NCBI GenBank assembly: GCA_910576125.1
Contig: CAJTHM010000005.1
Location: 186,001-250,000 of the forward strand
Length of the DNA: 64,000 bases
Source: Lachnospiraceae bacterium
GTDB taxonomy: Bacteria; Bacillota; Clostridia; Lachnospirales; Lachnospiraceae
Reading direction: 5' to 3'
In this document: positions 55,783 to 63,523 of the stretch, one piece after another
How positions within the stretch are numbered: the first letter of the stretch is position 1
How the letters are laid out: the number at the start of each line of letters is the position of its first letter
Made by a program: the position numbers and the translations under genes
Notes under the pieces: generated by a model
The model's database searches: none
What the model saw: the letters and a program-made list of their open reading frames with translations, nothing else
Told to the model about the DNA's origin: nothing

Positions 55783-56241
55783 TTAACGCACTCTCTCAGT
55801 ATTTGTAATATTAAATCCGACTTTTTCGTATAGTTTTAAAGCTTTTTCATTCCATTTAGCAACATGTAACAAAATAGGCCCATTGCTAATTTGGCGAATA
55901 TGGTTCATTCCCCATAATAAAAGCTGTTTTCCATATCCTTTATTTTGATATTTCTTATTAACTATCAAATCGTCTATCTCACTTCCATAACATGCGACAG
56001 AACCAATAATTTCTTCCCCGCTTACAAGTAAAAAAATATCTTTACTTTTTTCACGGACTTGTTCATAATCACTCAAAAAATTGTATGGCTTAATATCAAG
56101 TGATTTTCGCATTTCATAAAAGCATGCATTATATATTTTCATGTATTGTTGAAAGGACTTTTGCTCAAAAGGAATACACGAAATACTATTTTCCCCGATA
56201 CCGTCTTTTACATATTTCATTTCATATACCATTATTTCCAT
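55783..56241 (-). CDS. GNAT-family N-acetyltransferase
   Basis: 152 residues. Motif A VNKKYQNKGYGKQLLLWGM and motif B LHVAKWNEKALKLYEKVGF are complete, with the family's final strand. It carries its own leader; an alternative ATG lies 9 nt downstream. AT-rich relative to the left half of the window. Substrate unknown. Confidence 0.88.
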   Translation of the reverse strand: MEIMVYEMKYVKDGIGENSISCIPFEQKSFQQYMKIYNACFYEMRKSLDIKPYNFLSDYEQVREKSKDIFLLVSGEEIIGSVACYGSEIDDLIVNKKYQNKGYGKQLLLWGMNHIRQISNGPILLHVAKWNEKALKLYEKVGFNITNTERVR

Positions 56242-56252
56242 ACTGCAATCTT

Positions 56253-56450
56253 CCCCACAAATCCCGATTTCTCCACGAGTGCGTTTTATTTGCTATTTTT
56301 AACCCATGTGCCGACTTCCGATGATTTTATCATGCCAAGATGTTTGTAGAAATCCTGATTCAAAAGCACGATTGCCCTTTTTGCACCTTATACAGCCCTC
56401 CAATCAGCACCATTCTCTTTTTCATATGCAGCTCCCTGACAAGTAGGAAG
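56253..56450 (-). repeat. Post-stop hairpin element, copy 2, with extra AAATCCYGATT motifs
   Basis: Directly after the CPBP stop (56451): stem CTTCC/GGGAG around loop TACTTGTCA, spacer with CATATGAAAAA, ending near 56410. The same intergenic region holds two more copies of the tail motif, GAATCAGGATTT (about 56349-56360) and GAAATCGGGATTT (about 56259-56271), the last just before the next gene. No gene is supported in this 209-bp gap. Confidence 0.55.
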
Positions 56451-57200
56451 TTACCAAGTGAAAAATTTTTCGCCTGATTTTTTATACAATAAAGTACCAA
56501 CAAAAATTATGGTCGCTAATACAACAATGTTATATTGTATTGGCGCTAAATAACAGATATTAAAAGCTGCGTGCCTAATGGCAATCAGCAATATATTTCT
56601 GCATTGATAATAGGTTATTCCCAAAACAACGGAAACAAGTAATGTCCATATACAAAAACAAACAATATGTTCCATGCTCAATGAATTTCTGATGATCCAC
56701 ATTGGTATATGCCACACTGCCCAAACGGCGCCAACAAAAAGAACACTTTTGATTTTCTTAAAAGGAAGTCGTTCCAGCAGAAATCCTCTCCATGCTATTT
56801 CTTCAACAAACGCTGTTATCAGCAGGTATATACAGCTTGTTAACAGGGATATTACTGTCGAATATGTATTTTTAAATACGTCGGTTTTCACTATGAACGA
56901 ATAGCAACAAGAACCAAATATACCTACAGCCATACATGTAACCCCTGTTAAAATATATTTGATTGTTATTTTCCCTGAAAACATTTGCGTAAAGTACACC
57001 TTGATGTTCTTCTCGCAAATCAGCAGAAAAATAGCAGCCATAGTGGGGATACACACATATAAGTATTTTAAGTACAATAATCCATTGGGAATGATAATTC
57101 CGTTCTGTTCCAGCAATGTAGGTACATAGCATATAACCGATAAAACATATACGACAGAAACCCATAACGTGAGTTTCAACTTATTTTTGTATCCGGCCAT
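56451..57200 (-). CDS. CPBP-family intramembrane protease-like protein
   Basis: 249 residues from ATG 57200 (AAGGAGAG upstream; the frame runs on to 57302). About eight membrane helices. CPBP/Abi motifs: EEIAWRGFL (E-E-x3-R), WHIPMW and HAAFN, supplying the expected Glu and His residues. Family members are CAAX-type proteases, often linked with bacteriocin self-immunity. Located in the acetyltransferase array with no obvious target. Confidence 0.85.
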   Translation of the reverse strand: MAGYKNKLKLTLWVSVVYVLSVICYVPTLLEQNGIIIPNGLLYLKYLYVCIPTMAAIFLLICEKNIKVYFTQMFSGKITIKYILTGVTCMAVGIFGSCCYSFIVKTDVFKNTYSTVISLLTSCIYLLITAFVEEIAWRGFLLERLPFKKIKSVLFVGAVWAVWHIPMWIIRNSLSMEHIVCFCIWTLLVSVVLGITYYQCRNILLIAIRHAAFNICYLAPIQYNIVVLATIIFVGTLLYKKSGEKFFTW

Positions 57201-57234
57201 CACAATCTCTCCTTGCAGTGCGAAAATCTTACAG

Positions 57235-57281
57235 AAATTCCGATTTCTCGTTCTCGGCAAATTCCTGATAAATCGGAATTT
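57235..57281 (-). repeat. Post-stop hairpin element, copy 3
   Basis: It begins at the GNAT stop. Outer perfect inverted repeat AAATTCCGATTT (57235-57246) / AAATCGGAATTT (57270-57281). Within it the minus strand again has stem AATTCC/GGAATT around GATTTATCA, then GAGAAATCGGAATTT. It could act as a terminator but lacks a T-run. Confidence 0.65.
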
Positions 57282-57805
57282 TACCATTTTAATTTTTCCC
57301 ATTCTTCACGCTTTATGGCATATGCATATGATATCCCATTCTTTTCATCAGGATATTCTTTCACTTTCCTCATACCGATTGCAATGGCAGTAGAACATGA
57401 ACCAATATTTGTATATTTCATGTAAGAATATAGGCAATCGTATTCTGTATTCATAAATGCCCAATCTCTAACCTCGCTTGCGGCCTCACTTCCAAAACCT
57501 TTCCTCCAATGATTCTTATGAATGTGATACCCTATTTCAGGCAGGGATTCTCCATCAATATTTTGTATTGTCAGCCCGCAGTCGCCGATAAATTCATCCG
57601 TTTCTCTTAAAACAACAGCCCACAGACCGAATCCATATTCCTCGTAGTTCTGGAGATTCCATTCAATCCAATCCTTTGTACGGTTCTCATCAAAAGGTTT
57701 GGGATAGTGTCGCATGGTTTCCGGGTCTGAAAAGATTTCAAATAATGCTGGAAAATCCTCATGAGTAAATTCTCTTAACAGTAGATTTTCCGTTTTAATG
57801 ACCAT
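57281..57805 (-). CDS. GNAT-family N-acetyltransferase (RimJ/RimL type)
   Basis: 174 residues. Opening TENLLLREFTHEDFPALFEIF, motif A region EIGYHIHKNHWRKGFGSEAA, and MKYTNIGSCSTAIAIGMRKV, all of the RimJ/RimL protein-acetyltransferase-like group. GAGGAGAAAC precedes the ATG, 23 bp after the nucleotidyltransferase stop. Substrate unknown. Confidence 0.9.
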   Translation of the reverse strand: MVIKTENLLLREFTHEDFPALFEIFSDPETMRHYPKPFDENRTKDWIEWNLQNYEEYGFGLWAVVLRETDEFIGDCGLTIQNIDGESLPEIGYHIHKNHWRKGFGSEAASEVRDWAFMNTEYDCLYSYMKYTNIGSCSTAIAIGMRKVKEYPDEKNGISYAYAIKREEWEKLKW

Positions 57806-57828
57806 TGTTGTTTCTCCTCGATTTTTCT

Positions 57829-58881
57829 TTATATTTCTTCAGAAATTTCTTTGTTGTAACTCTCAATAAATTCTGTCATGCTCTCAAAATGCCTTGGACA
57901 AATTCCCACTTTTCCATACTCTGCAAGATACTTATTCAGAGCCTGATCGAAGACATCCACATTCCCCTCCAGATTTTGGGGGCTAAATTTATCCATAATT
58001 TCAAAGCCATCCACCGCGATGCATTCTGCAATCTCATAGAACATCCACTGTAAAGACAATAAATTCATAAAGGAAGAATACACATCGTCTCCGCCTGCCG
58101 CTTCGGTCATTTTGTTTTTCCAGTTAGAATACATTTCCTCATACGTTCCACGCAGGTTTTCCGCAGAAGGGAGAACCTTTTTCTTCGGAACCTGCAGATA
58201 CCCGTCTGTCAAAAGGAAAACTTCCGTCAGTTCTGCCCGTATCTTTTCCACCGTTTCTGCCTGAATGACGGCAAGAATCCTGGTTTCAAGGTCAAAAGAA
58301 AGCACAAGCTGTTTCAGCTCATCCAAAGCCCTTTTCGTTCCTTTTCTGAAATACTGGCCATTATACAACATGACAGCATTTTCTATAAACTCAATAGCCG
58401 CTCCTGCACAGCTTCTGGCTTTTGACAAAGACTGTGCGAGATATACCTCTGCAAGCATCTTTTTTGCATCGCCATATGCCTGATCCGCTTTCTCATATCT
58501 TTGATCCGATGCAAGCAGTTCTGCCGCCTTTCTTCTAATCTCGTCCAGCCTTTTCAATGCGCTTTTATCTTTGCAATAGACAATCACCGTATCGAACAGT
58601 TTGGATAAATGTGCGTGGCCACACTGCGCATCATTTTCAAGCATATCCCAGTTGGTACAATAAAGGTCATATCCGATATCGGCATCATCTATAATAAATC
58701 CGTCAGCCAGAACCTGTCCCTTTTCGTCATTTATCAGGATCATCAAATCAAGATCGGATTTTTCGTACTCATCTCCGGTAATGACCGAGCCATACACACC
58801 AATCAGTGCCAGGGAATCAGGGCACAGAGCTTCCGCCTGTTTTATGATAGCGTCTATCACTTTTTCATTCATTTCGTTCAT
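57829..58881 (-). CDS. Nucleotidyltransferase-domain protein
   Basis: 350 residues. Pol-beta-type nucleotidyltransferase core in the first 110 residues: GVYGSVITGDEYEKSDLDLMIL gives the G-S motif and the D-x-D metal site, and the third acidic region is near DADIGYDLYC. The C-terminal two thirds are helical (substrate-binding type). It resembles kanamycin-type or other antibiotic-modifying nucleotidyltransferases only in the core, so substrate is open. GGAGGG precedes the ATG. Confidence 0.82.
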   Translation of the reverse strand: MNEMNEKVIDAIIKQAEALCPDSLALIGVYGSVITGDEYEKSDLDLMILINDEKGQVLADGFIIDDADIGYDLYCTNWDMLENDAQCGHAHLSKLFDTVIVYCKDKSALKRLDEIRRKAAELLASDQRYEKADQAYGDAKKMLAEVYLAQSLSKARSCAGAAIEFIENAVMLYNGQYFRKGTKRALDELKQLVLSFDLETRILAVIQAETVEKIRAELTEVFLLTDGYLQVPKKKVLPSAENLRGTYEEMYSNWKNKMTEAAGGDDVYSSFMNLLSLQWMFYEIAECIAVDGFEIMDKFSPQNLEGNVDVFDQALNKYLAEYGKVGICPRHFESMTEFIESYNKEISEEI

Positions 58882-58918
58882 ACCATATCCCTCCGATGCA
58901 AATCCCGATTCTAATTTT

Positions 58919-59155
58919 TCACTTTTGCTGTTTTAACTTTCGCCAAAGAATCAGCTTTATGAAAATGGCTATTATCAAAGGGGCAATCGTATATATGCCA
59001 TAATACAAAATACCTGTGTACCATGGCACCGACTGCATAGCATAAACCCGGGGATGTGTCCTGTAATCCAGACATACATAGATTGCATGCCCTGCAAAAA
59101 CCCCAATCAATGAAATAATCAATATATTTAAAACTCCGTTCAGCTTTTTTAACAT
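58919..59155 (-). CDS. Small two-to-three-helix membrane protein
   Basis: 78 residues from ATG 59155, with GGAGG 8 nt upstream; the longer frame to 59257 would overlap the previous gene. Helices LNILIISLIGVFAGHAIYVC and GILYYGIYTIAPLIIAIFI, basic tail. No family name known to me. Downstream, GAATCGGGATTT (tail motif of the array elements) lies just before the nucleotidyltransferase start. Confidence 0.7.
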   Translation of the reverse strand: MLKKLNGVLNILIISLIGVFAGHAIYVCLDYRTHPRVYAMQSVPWYTGILYYGIYTIAPLIIAIFIKLILWRKLKQQK

Positions 59156-59240
59156 AGAACGAGCCTCCATACCTTGATTTTCTCTAAATTCCTTTAATTC
59201 AATGCATCGGTGAAACTTTCCATTATGAAGGTTCCTTGTT

Positions 59241-59717
59241 TTATTCATCAATCTCAATCATTCGTTTATATACGCCCGAAGAGTTTTCATCAATCATAAT
59301 TGCGTCCACACATTTTTTATAAAATCTGACGGCGGATTTTGTGGGCCATCCAATAATGGCATACGCATAGCCAAGTTCCCGCATGGATTCCAGCGCCTTT
59401 AACAGTAAGGCTCTCCCCACACCCTTTTTTCTTTCACTTTCCAGCACAGCCATAGGGCCGAAAAAATTTCTGGCTGTCACTTCATAGCATGCAAAACCGA
59501 TAAGTTCCTTCTCTCTGGTCGCAATATAACAGGTGACAGGGTTATTTGAAAAAGCGGCCCGCACTTCATCTGAATAATCATCTTTTGCACATGTCCTGGC
59601 GAAAGCGATGATTTTGCTCCTGTCAGGCGCTAATGCCTTTTTGATTCTGATACCACTCTTGAATAAATTTTCTTCTATGTCGTGTGAATAGGGAATATTA
59701 TATAGTTTAACCAACAT
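59241..59717 (-). CDS. GNAT-family N-acetyltransferase
   Basis: 158 residues from ATG 59717 (59726 is an alternative; neither has a strong ribosome site). Motif A VLESERKKGVGRALLLKALESM, then YAYAIIGWPTKSAVRFYKKC, with ITYIATREKELIGFACYEV-like strand residues before it. Complete GNAT fold. Substrate unknown. Confidence 0.86.
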   Translation of the reverse strand: MLVKLYNIPYSHDIEENLFKSGIRIKKALAPDRSKIIAFARTCAKDDYSDEVRAAFSNNPVTCYIATREKELIGFACYEVTARNFFGPMAVLESERKKGVGRALLLKALESMRELGYAYAIIGWPTKSAVRFYKKCVDAIMIDENSSGVYKRMIEIDE

Positions 59718-59745
59718 ATCTGCCATATGATTAGGAATTGTCGGA

Positions 59746-59821
59746 AAATAACTGCTGCAATTGCTTCAGGCAAAAGCCCGGAAATACAATAAAAATTGCC
59801 ATAAACTTGCAGCAGTTATTT
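59746..59821. repeat. 15-bp perfect inverted repeat, 46-bp interior
   Basis: AAATAACTGCTGCAA (59746-59760) and its exact complement (59807-59821). It lies between the GNAT gene and the small gene at 59886. On the minus strand the right arm is followed by TTTTCC, so it could terminate the upstream transcript, but the long loop and perfect arms also resemble the ends of a miniature mobile element. Confidence 0.7.
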
Positions 59822-59885
59822 GTAGACACTTCCTTACCTCCCAGGATACCGGTTGTAATTTGTGTTTCCCAGAAAACGGAGGTAA

Positions 59886-60092
59886 TCAGTCAATCTTATG
59901 AAAACACACTGTCTGTTCTTTCATAGATATTTTCCCGACCTGCCAGCCATATTCTGCAAGCTCTTTCTTATATTTCAGAAAAGAGTGGTCAATCGGTATC
60001 CCTGCAATCTCCTGAATCTCCTCAAAAGTCAGATGAAATGATTCCTTTCCGCTTTTCTGCACATATTCCCATAACATGTTGTATTTACTCAT
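59886..60092 (-). CDS. Small conserved protein (DUF7662-like)
   Basis: 68 residues. Pattern LWEYVQKSGKESFHLTFEEI, then IAGIPIDHSFLKYKKEL and WQVGKISMKEQTVCF, recognisable as a small conserved family often annotated only as hypothetical; the helix-loop-strand layout suggests a winged-helix-like fold. Followed by the inverted repeat at 59746. Function unknown. Confidence 0.7.
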   Translation of the reverse strand: MSKYNMLWEYVQKSGKESFHLTFEEIQEIAGIPIDHSFLKYKKELAEYGWQVGKISMKEQTVCFHKID

Positions 60093-60148
60093 TGCCTTTC
60101 TCTCTAATGATTACAAAAATCCAAAACTTTCTGAATCTATGTCCTGCT

Positions 60149-60325
60149 TTACAAAACCTGAAAAAACACGGTTATGAACATAATGATTCCTACCATAATG
60201 GCTGCTATGCCAAAGAAATAGCTTCTCTTGTTTCCATGTTTTCCTTCAATAATCCAAAACAGGCCGCGCAGTATAAGAAGCACCCCTACAAAAATCGGAA
60301 TAAATTTTCCAACAGCTTCTGTCAT
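60149..60325 (-). CDS. Small two-helix membrane protein
   Basis: 58 residues: MTEAVGKFIPIFVGVLLILR, a turn with a basic EGKHGNKRSY segment, and a second helix FGIAAIMVGIIMFITVFFQ. The ATG overlaps the stop of the 60322 gene (ATGA), and AAAGGGG lies 7 nt upstream, so it is translationally coupled. Short enough to be missed by length filters. Function unknown. Confidence 0.75.
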   Translation of the reverse strand: MTEAVGKFIPIFVGVLLILRGLFWIIEGKHGNKRSYFFGIAAIMVGIIMFITVFFQVL

Positions 60326-60732
60326 TTCTTTTCCCCTTTCTGCCCTCTCTTTTTCTTAAAAACATAAATGACAGTATTGATGATACATAACAGCACAAAA
60401 AGGCTCGTAAAGTTAATCCAAATATCCCTGTACGCTGTTTTCGCCAAGGGTTCCCGCAATCCGCTGAACCAGACACAGGCAAACGCCAACAGCTGAGAGG
60501 GAATATATGCAATCAAATATCTGAGAGCCAAAGGCTTAACAGGCAGATTCGTACATAGCTCAAATGCCGCTATCCCGATTAGGAGAATGATAGCCCTGTC
60601 TAATTCGTGCCAGTTACCACTTGGGTCTTCATAGACGCCGTTACAAAGATACAAAACGCTGCTTAACAATGTAATTGCTGTATATATCACCGAATAAATC
60701 GACACAATACGGAGCCATTTTTTCTTATTCAT
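60322..60732 (-). CDS. Four-helix membrane protein (DUF6608-like)
   Basis: 136 residues, four predicted membrane helices (about 10-30, 46-63, 68-88 and 103-124) and a very basic C-terminus KKKRGQKGEKK. Resembles a family of Clostridia membrane proteins without known role. AAGGAAATAAA precedes the ATG; it is coupled to the 58-residue membrane protein downstream. Confidence 0.7.
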   Translation of the reverse strand: MNKKKWLRIVSIYSVIYTAITLLSSVLYLCNGVYEDPSGNWHELDRAIILLIGIAAFELCTNLPVKPLALRYLIAYIPSQLLAFACVWFSGLREPLAKTAYRDIWINFTSLFVLLCIINTVIYVFKKKRGQKGEKK

Positions 60733-60772
60733 TTTATTTCCTTTCCAAGGCTGCAGCCTAACGCATTGATCC

Positions 60773-61276
60773 CTATACCGAAACAGAAAGGTTCGTACCG
60801 GATTCCGGTTTCAATGCTTCTCCGGTTTTCGTATAGATTACAGGCTCTGTCTTAACAGCATCCGCTGTTTCTTCGATAGATACGCCATTGTCTGCATCAG
60901 TCTGAACCGAATCCGTCTTCTTGTCCAATGCGGCCTTTCCACTTTCACTGATGCTTACGGTATCTGTATCCTCATTCCGGCTTTCCGCTATCCTCTTTTC
61001 CTGCTCCTCGCGCTCTTCCTTGCGCTTCCTGATGGCATTTTCCTGCTCCGTCTTCGCTTTTTCCTTCGCTTCCTTTGCGTCCTCCTTCATTCCTTTTTCT
61101 GCTTTCTTTTGATAGTCCTCCGCCTTCTCTGCAAAGTCCCCGACATACCCCATCGCCCGCTCCATAACGGCTGTATCACCTCTCCGCTCTGCGTCTTTAT
61201 ACACATGGAAAGGTGTATTCAGTAACTTCATACTCGTATTTGCCCCCGCAAGGCCTTCCATTGTTTTCGTATGCAT
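60773..61276 (-). CDS. Charged coiled-coil protein of unknown function
   Basis: 167 residues. N-terminus KLLNTPFHVYKDAERRGDTA, then a long Lys/Glu coiled coil (about 45-100), then VSISESGKAALDKK, a phrase also found in flagellar FlgM-like and other Clostridia proteins, and a Thr/Asp-rich tail. No signal or membrane segment. It lies next to another coiled-coil protein (61454), both downstream of the GHKL/LytTR system on the same strand. Confidence 0.65.
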   Translation of the reverse strand: MHTKTMEGLAGANTSMKLLNTPFHVYKDAERRGDTAVMERAMGYVGDFAEKAEDYQKKAEKGMKEDAKEAKEKAKTEQENAIRKRKEEREEQEKRIAESRNEDTDTVSISESGKAALDKKTDSVQTDADNGVSIEETADAVKTEPVIYTKTGEALKPESGTNLSVSV

Positions 61277-61384
61277 AATTGTCCTTCCTTTGCATTTTTC
61301 CTGTTATAATCCCTTTAAGAAACCCATGCAATAGAATCCACGCTTCGCGAGTCTTCTTTGTCATGAATGATGCCGCTATTCCAA

Positions 61385-61427
61385 AATACCGGAAAACAGT
61401 GCGCATTTGCCACCATCTTCCGGTATT
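61385..61427 (-). terminator. Hairpin after the 61454 gene
   Basis: AATACCGGAA (61385-61394) pairs perfectly with TTCCGGTATT (61418-61427), with TTTTGG following on the minus strand, about 25 nt past the stop. Moderate support as a terminator. Confidence 0.6.
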
Positions 61428-61453
61428 GGTACTACACTGAAAATCCGAATCTC

Positions 61454-62017
61454 TTATACTCCAATAACGGAAGTATTCTGCCGCCTGTAGGTATCATTGT
61501 CTTTCTGGCTCAACTCGTTTTCTACCTGAGCCAGCTTTTTCTCCAGCTCCCGGATTTTCTTTTCATCTCCGGAGGCTGCCTGGATCTGCTGTTCCAGCTG
61601 CTGTTTCTTTTCCTTCAGCTTTTTGATTTCCCTGTCAACCTTATCTGTATTTGCGACACATTTCTCCTCCGGCTCTCCCTGGCTGTCCCCGCTTACCTTC
61701 GGCCCTTTTCCGTCTGCGCCTTTCCCTAAGCGGCCATCCTTTCCGTCTGCGCGGCCAGCCTTCGGGTCATCAAAAAAGAGTTTACGGTTGCCGTTCTCGT
61801 CCTGGCCTACCCGGTACAATCCCGTAGGCTTTTGCCCCGATTTTTCACTGCTGATGTATTCATCCCGGGGTTCGGACAACTTACCGGCGTTTTTTTCCTC
61901 CGCTGCTTTCTCTGCTTCCTTTGCCTTTTCCGCCCTCTGATCAGCCTGTTTTTCCTTTACCCGCTCTGCGTAGCCGGTGCCGGAATGGTCATAATTTCCA
62001 TGAATCTGCATTGCCAT
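61454..62017 (-). CDS. Coiled-coil protein of unknown function
   Basis: 187 residues. N-terminal H-G-N-Y-D-H-S-G-T-G-Y-A motif, Lys/Glu coiled coil about 20-50, a middle with PTGLYRVGQDENGNRKLFFD, a Gly/Asp-rich linker, then a second heptad coil about 120-172 (IKKLKEKKQQLEQQI). No signal peptide. GGAGGAAC precedes the ATG. Probably paired with the 60773 protein; both look like cytoplasmic scaffold or regulatory proteins, role unknown. Confidence 0.65.
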   Translation of the reverse strand: MAMQIHGNYDHSGTGYAERVKEKQADQRAEKAKEAEKAAEEKNAGKLSEPRDEYISSEKSGQKPTGLYRVGQDENGNRKLFFDDPKAGRADGKDGRLGKGADGKGPKVSGDSQGEPEEKCVANTDKVDREIKKLKEKKQQLEQQIQAASGDEKKIRELEKKLAQVENELSQKDNDTYRRQNTSVIGV

Positions 62018-62122
62018 AAGTATGTTCCTCCTTCAATCTGATATTATCAGGCAACTGTTATGCAGCCGCTTTCCGCTGCAGGCAGCTCCCTGTTTCTTTT
62101 TTCGGTTATAGAAGAAAGCATT

Positions 62123-63496
62123 TTAATCCATTTGCTGTGTGCTGCTTTCTGGATGCTGTGGAATGATCAGCAGCACATGGAGGACAAATATATTCTCCTG
62201 TGTCTCTATACTCATGGCGCCGCCATATCTTTCAGCCACTTTTTTTACATTCGACAGACCTGTCCCTTTTTTGAACGCGCCTTTCCCATGGAAGCTGTTC
62301 CGAATTTCCATCATAAGGAAATCCCCCTGGATCCGCCCGGACACACGGATATACTTTTCCATGCCGGCATCCAGGCTTTTTGCTGCATGAATTGCATTAT
62401 CCAGCGCGTTTGACAGGACAATACAGATATCAATGTCCCGAACGCCGCAGGGGTATGGCAGAAGCAGGGAACAGTCCACATCTATCCCCATGCTTTTTGC
62501 AATCCCCAGCTTGTTTCCCACCAGAATATCCACTACCGGGTTGTTGGTGCTGCAGGGAAACGACGTTTTTTCCGCCATATCGTCCAAATCCTCCATATAA
62601 GCTGCGGCTTCCTCCAGTTTCCCATTCTGCAGGAGCTTTTTTACCACTGAGATGTGGTTCCTGATGTCATGGCGGAAGGACCTTGTTTCATCGTAACGGG
62701 TTTTCGCTTCCTCCACATACTGGTTCAGGGAATGTTCCTGCTGCTCCAGCAATGAAATTTCAGTGCTGAGACGGAAAATCTGCTGCAGCTTCTTATAGGA
62801 AAACAGGATGCAGAACAGACTGGCAAGTCCCAGAAGATACATGACCAGCATCTGCCCATGACTGAAAAAGTGTCCCGCCGGCCCTTTGTCCGCCAGGATT
62901 TCAAACTGGAAGTCATATTCGATCGCATTGATATAGTTACTCATGATAAATATCATCAGGATTGGAACAAAAATCAGAAACATCTGCTGCATTCCCATTG
63001 CGGTATCAGAAGCATCCGCGGGATAAAGGTCATCCATGGGATAAAGGTCATCCCGGGAAAAATAGCGGTATACGATATAATAGCAAAACCCGCTCAGCAA
63101 AAAGGATGCCGCCTCGCAGATCAGCATGGCCGCAATGTTTCCTGTCTCATGGAAAAAAGCTGGCAGCCATGGGTATGGAAGGCTCATCAGTGAGTTCACG
63201 ATTCCGCTGCAGAGCAGCATGATTTCCGCTATCAGAATCGCATACAGAAGCGAAGCCTTAAAATTCGCATGGCAGGCAAAAGCCCCGCATATCGAAATCA
63301 ATAAGGCAAACACCACAAAACCAATCATCGTGCCGCTCGGAATAAACTCGTTTATAATCACTGCGCCTACTGCAAACAGGAAATAAAAAGGAGGCCACAT
63401 TTTCTTTTTCAGGAATTTTGCCAGAAAATAAAGCTGGAAGCACGTCTCCATCATGCCCATAATATATATATTGAAAAAATCTAAATTCTCAGCCAT
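62123..63496 (-). CDS. GHKL-type sensor histidine kinase (AgrC-like)
   Basis: 457 residues from ATG 63496 (CAGGTAAC upstream, alternative 63511). Six to seven membrane helices in the first 245 residues, then a coiled linker, the H-box-like RSFRHDIRNHISVVKKLL, and a GHKL ATPase with NALDNAIHAAK and KKGTGLSNVKKVAERYGG. This class senses peptides or membrane signals and phosphorylates LytTR regulators. The cognate regulator gene lies 28 bp upstream on the same strand. Confidence 0.9.
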   Translation of the reverse strand: MAENLDFFNIYIMGMMETCFQLYFLAKFLKKKMWPPFYFLFAVGAVIINEFIPSGTMIGFVVFALLISICGAFACHANFKASLLYAILIAEIMLLCSGIVNSLMSLPYPWLPAFFHETGNIAAMLICEAASFLLSGFCYYIVYRYFSRDDLYPMDDLYPADASDTAMGMQQMFLIFVPILMIFIMSNYINAIEYDFQFEILADKGPAGHFFSHGQMLVMYLLGLASLFCILFSYKKLQQIFRLSTEISLLEQQEHSLNQYVEEAKTRYDETRSFRHDIRNHISVVKKLLQNGKLEEAAAYMEDLDDMAEKTSFPCSTNNPVVDILVGNKLGIAKSMGIDVDCSLLLPYPCGVRDIDICIVLSNALDNAIHAAKSLDAGMEKYIRVSGRIQGDFLMMEIRNSFHGKGAFKKGTGLSNVKKVAERYGGAMSIETQENIFVLHVLLIIPQHPESSTQQMD

Positions 63497-63523
63497 GTTA
63501 CCTGCCCCCAAATGCCAAAGCCC

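Noticed and set aside
55733..57281. Calling the post-stop elements true integron attC sites
   Set aside because: No integrase, no convincing GTTRRRY/RYYYAAC core pair and only three clear copies; reported as an observation instead.
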